Source of the DNA: Planctomycetaceae bacterium
GTDB taxonomy: Bacteria > Planctomycetota > Phycisphaerae > Phycisphaerales > SM1A02
DNA length: 17,094 nucleotides
NCBI GenBank assembly: GCA_002685335.1
Contig: NYWY01000015.1
Span: forward strand, 1 to 17,094
Direction: 5' to 3'
How positions within the stretch are numbered: the first letter of the stretch is position 1; each line of letters starts with the position of its first letter. The position numbers were made by a program, and so were the translations under genes. Positions 13,878-17,094 of this stretch are shown here, piece after piece. The notes below the pieces were generated by a model. That model was not told where the DNA came from. It searched no databases and saw only the letters and a program-made list of their open reading frames with translations.

Positions 13878-14639
13878 ATGATTCACAGCAGCACGCGTTT
13901 CCTGTTCCTCCTTTCTCTCGGTCTGGCGGTGACGCCAGTCATCGCGGATGACGTCGTGATCGAGGTGCCTCGCTTCGAAGGCGCCGTGCAGGTGAGTTCC
14001 GGGTCGATCCCGAACTGCTGCTCCAACCATTCGATGTCCTCTCAGAATGCGTCGTCCCTGAGCATCAAGGGCTGCAGCACGATGGGTGGCTATTGCATGG
14101 GTTCGCGCAACGCGCCGTTCCTCACCTTCGACCTGTCGTGGATTCCGGAAGGTGTGACCATCGAATCAGTCCGACTCGTGGGGAGCAGGACCTCGCCCCG
14201 CAGCGGATGGGGTACGGCCGAAGTCACCTTCATGCCCTACGGTGAGGTTGGAACATCGATGTTCAACATGTTCGGCTCCACTCAGACGAGCTTCAACTGG
14301 TCGCTTGCCTCCAACTTCTCCATCAACCTCGGGGCCGCGCCGTTCAACGCCCCCGACCGGGATCGGTTCATGATCGTTCGGCTGACCACGGGCGGCGACG
14401 ATGCGTCCTACATCCGGAACGCCCGGGACTTCGCGCCGAAACTCAGTGTCACCCTGGCGACCCCACCCTGCGTGGGGGATTTGAACGGCAACGGGATGGT
14501 GAACTCCGCGGATCTCGGTTTCCTCATCTCTGGTTGGGGTGAGGGAGACCACGAGGCCGATCTGAACGAGGATGGAGTGGTTGATTCCGAGGATCTGGGG
14601 ATCATGCTCAGCAACTGGGGCTCCTGTCCCGCCCCCTGA
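13878..14639 (+). CDS. Secreted protein with beta-sandwich-like region and C-terminal dockerin-like EF-hand repeats
   Basis: The 253-residue product starts with a signal peptide (RFLFLLSLGLAVTPVIA, cleavage probably before DDVV). The middle, residues about 24-195, has Cys-rich and Ser-rich stretches followed by FLTFDLSWIPEGVTIESVRLVG, reminiscent of DNRLRE-type extracellular beta domains found in planctomycete surface proteins. This likeness is weak. Two calcium-binding loops close the protein: DLNGNGMVNSADLGFL from residue 201 and DLNEDGVVDSEDLGIM from residue 228, each followed by a WG pair. Such type I dockerin-like tails are widespread in Phycisphaerae, where no cellulosome is known, and their partner is unclear. 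GGAG stands five bases before the ATG. An intrinsic terminator follows. The upstream extension of the frame has no support. Confidence 0.82.
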   Translation: MIHSSTRFLFLLSLGLAVTPVIADDVVIEVPRFEGAVQVSSGSIPNCCSNHSMSSQNASSLSIKGCSTMGGYCMGSRNAPFLTFDLSWIPEGVTIESVRLVGSRTSPRSGWGTAEVTFMPYGEVGTSMFNMFGSTQTSFNWSLASNFSINLGAAPFNAPDRDRFMIVRLTTGGDDASYIRNARDFAPKLSVTLATPPCVGDLNGNGMVNSADLGFLISGWGEGDHEADLNEDGVVDSEDLGIMLSNWGSCPAP

Positions 14640-14678
14640 TCCCGATGAAAATCGAGCCGAGCTGCATGAGAGCTCCAA

Positions 14679-14717
14679 GCGATGGCTTCCCGCGGGTGGG
14701 GAAGCCATCGCTTTTTT
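14679..14717 (+). terminator. Intrinsic terminator after the dockerin-like protein gene
   Basis: A perfect 13-bp stem, GCGATGGCTTCCC (14679-14691) with its complement at 14699-14711, encloses a 7-base loop and is followed by six T (14712-14717). It lies 40 bp after the stop codon and ends the plus-strand transcript. Confidence 0.94.
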
Positions 14718-15103
14718 CTCGCTAAATCGGGGTTTCGATTCCGCAGAACGCGAATTCAAACCCGAGGAGCCCGGTTCCACATGATCCGGGGCGGATGCCC
14801 CATAGCCGTGGTGTCAGCGGGACGCGATAGTTCTCCCATCGCCGACGAGGTTTCGGCGGTCCGGCCCGCAAGGCCGAGGGGTCCATTCCGGGGGAACCCC
14901 TCGAGTCGGGAACTCGCCTTCGGGCGATGCTCCAAGCGCGCCGGGCCGCCGAGCCCTTTCCGGGGCGAGGCCGAGTTTCGGTCGATGGTGCATCGCGTGG
15001 TTCGGGTGCTCTTGAGTCGGATTCGGCATGAACCGCCCTGCGGGCGGATATTTGGGAACGGGACGAGGCGACGCGGTTCACCATGAACCGCGTCGTTTCT
15101 TTT
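14718..15103 (+). ncRNA. Candidate structured non-coding RNA region (family not recognised)
   Basis: No ORF here resembles a protein on either strand. Between one plus-strand terminator and the next, the DNA holds a series of hairpins: GCCGA/TCGGC (14841-14857), CGAGGGG/CCCCTCG (14875-14903), a 5-bp stem capped by the stable C(UUCG)G tetraloop (14914-14927), CCGCCC/GGGCGG (15033-15047), and the final terminator. A self-contained plus-strand transcript with its own terminator and no downstream plus-strand gene suggests an RNA gene of roughly 250-350 nt. The signature sequences of RNase P RNA, tmRNA and SRP RNA were looked for and not found. The 5' end and promoter could not be placed. High GC content makes chance stems common, so confidence is limited. 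Confidence 0.4.
15069..15103 (+). terminator. Intrinsic terminator with no upstream protein gene
   Basis: An 11-bp perfect stem (CGACGCGGTTC at 15069-15079 with GAACCGCGTCG at 15085-15095), a 5-base loop and the tail TTTCTTTT form a strong plus-strand terminator. The opposite strand lacks a T-run after the stem, so it does not serve csaA. The dockerin-like gene already has its own terminator 350 bp upstream. Confidence 0.85.
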
Positions 15104-15173
15104 CATGTTCCCATTTCGGGCTTCACCCGGGTGATCTCGCGTCGAGCGATCCACGGTTCCTCGGTGGCGTCGG

Positions 15174-15539
15174 TCAGTGGACCAGGCCGCCGTCGGGGAC
15201 CACCTCCGCGGGCTGCAGCAGGATCGTGGCCTGCTCCGGGCCTGCGACCCCGAGGACCAGGACCTCGCTCTTGATCCCGGCGATCCGTTTCACGCCGAGA
15301 TTCGTCGCGACCACCACCTGCCGGCCGATGAGATCCTCGGCAGGGTATCGATCCGTCAACTGGGCGCTGGTGGTGCGGACCCCATGCGGTCCGAGGTCGA
15401 TCTCCAGCACCCACGCCGGGCGACGGGCATGCTGGTTGGGGCGGCACGATCTCACGGTCCCCACGCGCAGTGTGGTCCCCAGCGGGCCGGCCTCCTCGCC
15501 CGTCGAACTCGGGATGACGTTTTCCGAGTCCGACTCCAT
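15174..15539 (-). CDS. csaA: CsaA-like tRNA-binding domain protein
   Basis: The 121-residue product has an N-terminal acidic/Ser stretch of about 22 residues and then one OB-fold tRNA-binding domain: LRVGTVRSCRPNQHARRPAW, IDLGPHGVRTTSAQLTDRYP, EDLIGRQVVVATNLGVKRIA, GIKSEVLVLGVAG, LLQPAEVVPDGG. This is the CsaA pattern, related to the C-terminal domain of methionyl-tRNA synthetase and to Trbp111. These proteins dimerise and bind the outside corner of tRNA; CsaA has also been described as a secretion chaperone. The start codon lies only three bases after the glyS stop, so the two genes form an operon, and no independent Shine-Dalgarno is evident. The neighbour suggests a role with tRNA rather than secretion. 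Confidence 0.9.
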   Translation of the reverse strand: MESDSENVIPSSTGEEAGPLGTTLRVGTVRSCRPNQHARRPAWVLEIDLGPHGVRTTSAQLTDRYPAEDLIGRQVVVATNLGVKRIAGIKSEVLVLGVAGPEQATILLQPAEVVPDGGLVH

Positions 15540-15542
15540 GGA

Positions 15543-17084
15543 TCAGTCCGCGCCGTGGATCTTCTCGTCGAGGAACGAGGCGACCTTGTCGAGGGCCACG
15601 CGTTCCTGCGACTGGGTGTTCCGCTCGCGAATGGTGACCGCCTGATCGCTGGCAGTGTCGCCGTCGATGGTGATGCAGTACGGCGTGCCGCACTCGTCCA
15701 TGCGGGCGTATCGCTTGCCGATCGACTGTTTCGCGTCCATTTCCACCACGTGACGCCGACGAACATCCTGGTGGAGCTTCTCGGCGATCTCGGGCATGCC
15801 ATCCTTGGCGACCAGCGGGAAGATCCCCGCCTTCACCGGTGCGATCCGGGGATCGAAGTTCATGTAGACCTTCGAAGCCCGGGTCTCATCCGGAGTGAAG
15901 GCCTCGCAGATCAGGGCGAGCACGCCACGGTCGGCTCCCGCGGACGGTTCGATGACGTGGGGGAAGTACCGCTCGTTCCGAGCCTGGTCGAAATACCGCA
16001 TCTTGTCGCCCTTGCCGCAGTGTTCGGCGTGCTGGCGAAGGTCGTAGTCGGAACGGTGGGCGACGCCTTCGAGTTCGCCGAAGCCCGGCGCGGTGAAGGG
16101 GAAGCGGTACTCGATGTCGCAGGTTCCGGCCCCGGCCTTCGCGTAGTGGGCGAGTTCGTTCTTGTCGTGCTCCCGAAGAATCAGGTTGTCACCGGCGAGC
16201 CCGATCGACTTCCACCACGCATACCGCTGGTCCCGCCACCAGGCGTACCACAGCTCGGCCTCGTCGGGATGAATGAAGAATTCGAGCTCCATCTGCTCGA
16301 ACTCGCGACTGCGGAAGGTGAAGTTCCGCGGGGTGACCTCGTTGCGGAAGGCTTTGCCGATCTGAGCGATACCGAAGGGGACCTTCACGCGGCTGGAATC
16401 CACGACGTTGTGGAAGTTGGTGAAGATGCCCTGGGCGGTCTCGGGTCGGAGGTATGCCTTGGAGTCTTCATCGCGGATCGCGCCGCAATAGGTCTCGAAC
16501 ATCAGGTTGAACATGCGGGGTTCGGTCAGCGTCCCGGGTTCCTTGACGTCGGGACCGACGGTGATCGCCCTTTGTTCGGCGGAGAGATCCATGAAGGCAC
16601 CGGTTGCGAGATCCTCGTCCTCGACCGTTCGCTTCACGTACTTCTCGAGTTGCTTCCGGGCTCTGGCGAGACTTTCATCGTCACCTTCCAGGAAGGCATA
16701 GAGGCGGCCGCCTTCGTCGGCTCCCTTGAGCCCGAGATGGAGCACGTGGTCGGCTCGATAGCGCGACTTGGACTCCTTGCAGTCGACCATCGGATCGTTG
16801 AAGCCACCGACGTGGCCGGAGGCGACCCAGGTCTTGGGGTTCATGATGATCGTGCAGTCGACGCCGACGATCTTCACGCGGTCGCCACCGGGCCCGACCA
16901 GATTGTTGTGCACGATCCCTTCCCACCACAGGTTCTTGAGGTTCCGCTTCAACTCCGAGCCGTAGGGGCCGTAGTCCCAGAAGCCGTTGATGCCCCCGTA
17001 GATCTCCGAGCTCTGGAAGATGAAGCCTCGACGTCGACAGAGGCCGACGATGTCTTCCATGCGCTTCGTGGTGGTCTCGCTCAT
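15543..17084 (-). CDS. glyS: Glycyl-tRNA synthetase, alpha2 type
   Basis: This 513-residue class II synthetase charges tRNA-Gly with glycine and is of the homodimeric alpha2 type (eukaryote/archaeon/Gram-positive-like), not the alpha2beta2 GlyQ/GlyS type. It begins with MEDIVGLCRRRGFIFQSSEI and YGGINGFWDYGPYG, the motif 1 region of this type. It also has LRPETAQGIFTNF, the motif 2 block AQIGKAFRNEVTPRNFTFRS with REFEQMELEFF (near residues 240-265), and motif 3 SAGADRGVLALI (Asp385, Arg386). The C-terminal anticodon-binding domain (RIAPVKAGIFPLVAKDG...) is complete. The start is ATG at 17082-17084. Only ten bases lie beyond it in the window and they show no Shine-Dalgarno, so promoter and leader cannot be judged. 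csaA follows three bases after its stop. Confidence 0.97.
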   Translation of the reverse strand: MSETTTKRMEDIVGLCRRRGFIFQSSEIYGGINGFWDYGPYGSELKRNLKNLWWEGIVHNNLVGPGGDRVKIVGVDCTIIMNPKTWVASGHVGGFNDPMVDCKESKSRYRADHVLHLGLKGADEGGRLYAFLEGDDESLARARKQLEKYVKRTVEDEDLATGAFMDLSAEQRAITVGPDVKEPGTLTEPRMFNLMFETYCGAIRDEDSKAYLRPETAQGIFTNFHNVVDSSRVKVPFGIAQIGKAFRNEVTPRNFTFRSREFEQMELEFFIHPDEAELWYAWWRDQRYAWWKSIGLAGDNLILREHDKNELAHYAKAGAGTCDIEYRFPFTAPGFGELEGVAHRSDYDLRQHAEHCGKGDKMRYFDQARNERYFPHVIEPSAGADRGVLALICEAFTPDETRASKVYMNFDPRIAPVKAGIFPLVAKDGMPEIAEKLHQDVRRRHVVEMDAKQSIGKRYARMDECGTPYCITIDGDTASDQAVTIRERNTQSQERVALDKVASFLDEKIHGAD

Positions 17085-17094
17085 CGGGGGTGGG

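Noticed and set aside
14720..14770. tRNA-like T-loop fragments (TTCGATTCC on plus, GGTTTGAATTC on minus)
   Set aside because: No matching 5-bp T-arm, acceptor stem or anticodon arm could be assembled around them.
14756..15154. 132-residue minus-strand ORF and 134-residue plus-strand ORF (14682-15086) in the gap before csaA
   Set aside because: Both run through terminator stems, have biased composition and no motif, so neither is called as a gene.
1..17094. CRISPR arrays, insertion sequences, phage genes and att sites
   Set aside because: No regularly spaced repeats, transposase or integrase motifs, or flanking direct repeats were seen in the window.

Overview
The window is GC-rich bacterial chromosomal DNA. 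It most likely comes from a planctomycete of the class Phycisphaerae. The main clue is a secreted protein (13878-14639) that ends in a pair of dockerin-like EF-hand repeats (DLNGNGMVNSADLG / DLNEDGVVDSEDLG), a C-terminal signature common in Phycisphaerae. A stand-alone mraZ outside a division/cell-wall cluster, a csrA, and an alpha2-type glycyl-tRNA synthetase fit this assignment but do not prove it. No mobile element, CRISPR array, tRNA or rRNA was seen.

Layout. 1-2129 holds the 3' end of a glycosyltransferase-like gene (+), which converges on and overlaps an amidohydrolase-2 family gene (-), followed by a flavin-reductase-domain gene (-). 2130-2435 is a divergent regulatory region with a G-quadruplex-type G-run and a compact mraZ control region: four GTGGGG-type boxes at exact 10-bp steps interleaved with a -35/-10 pair. 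2436-3315 is a short mraZ transcription unit: mraZ with a GTG start, a translationally coupled unknown small ORF, and a textbook terminator. The usual rsmH/ftsL/ftsI neighbours are absent. 3388-4117 carries csrA and a stand-alone NFU-domain Fe-S protein gene, both on the minus strand. The csrA leader contains three CAGGA motifs.

4310-13755 is a long block of tightly spaced or overlapping plus-strand genes: a lipoprotein with a possible JAMM-like C-terminus, an M48 membrane metalloprotease, dapF, a CPG2-like M20 peptidase, a class III aminotransferase, astA (arginine/ornithine N-succinyltransferase) and astD (succinylglutamate semialdehyde dehydrogenase). The last four can be assembled into a succinyl-ornithine to glutamate route. 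In this reading the M20 enzyme takes the place of AstE and AstB is not needed or lies elsewhere. The same M20 and aminotransferase genes sit directly beside dapF, so a role in succinyl-DAP chemistry is the competing reading.

13878-14717 is the secreted dockerin-like protein and its terminator. 14718-15103 has no convincing protein gene, but it holds a series of hairpins, including a C(UUCG)G tetraloop, and ends in its own intrinsic terminator. It is a candidate structured non-coding RNA. 15174-17084 (minus) is glyS followed three bases later by csaA, a tRNA-binding OB-fold protein.
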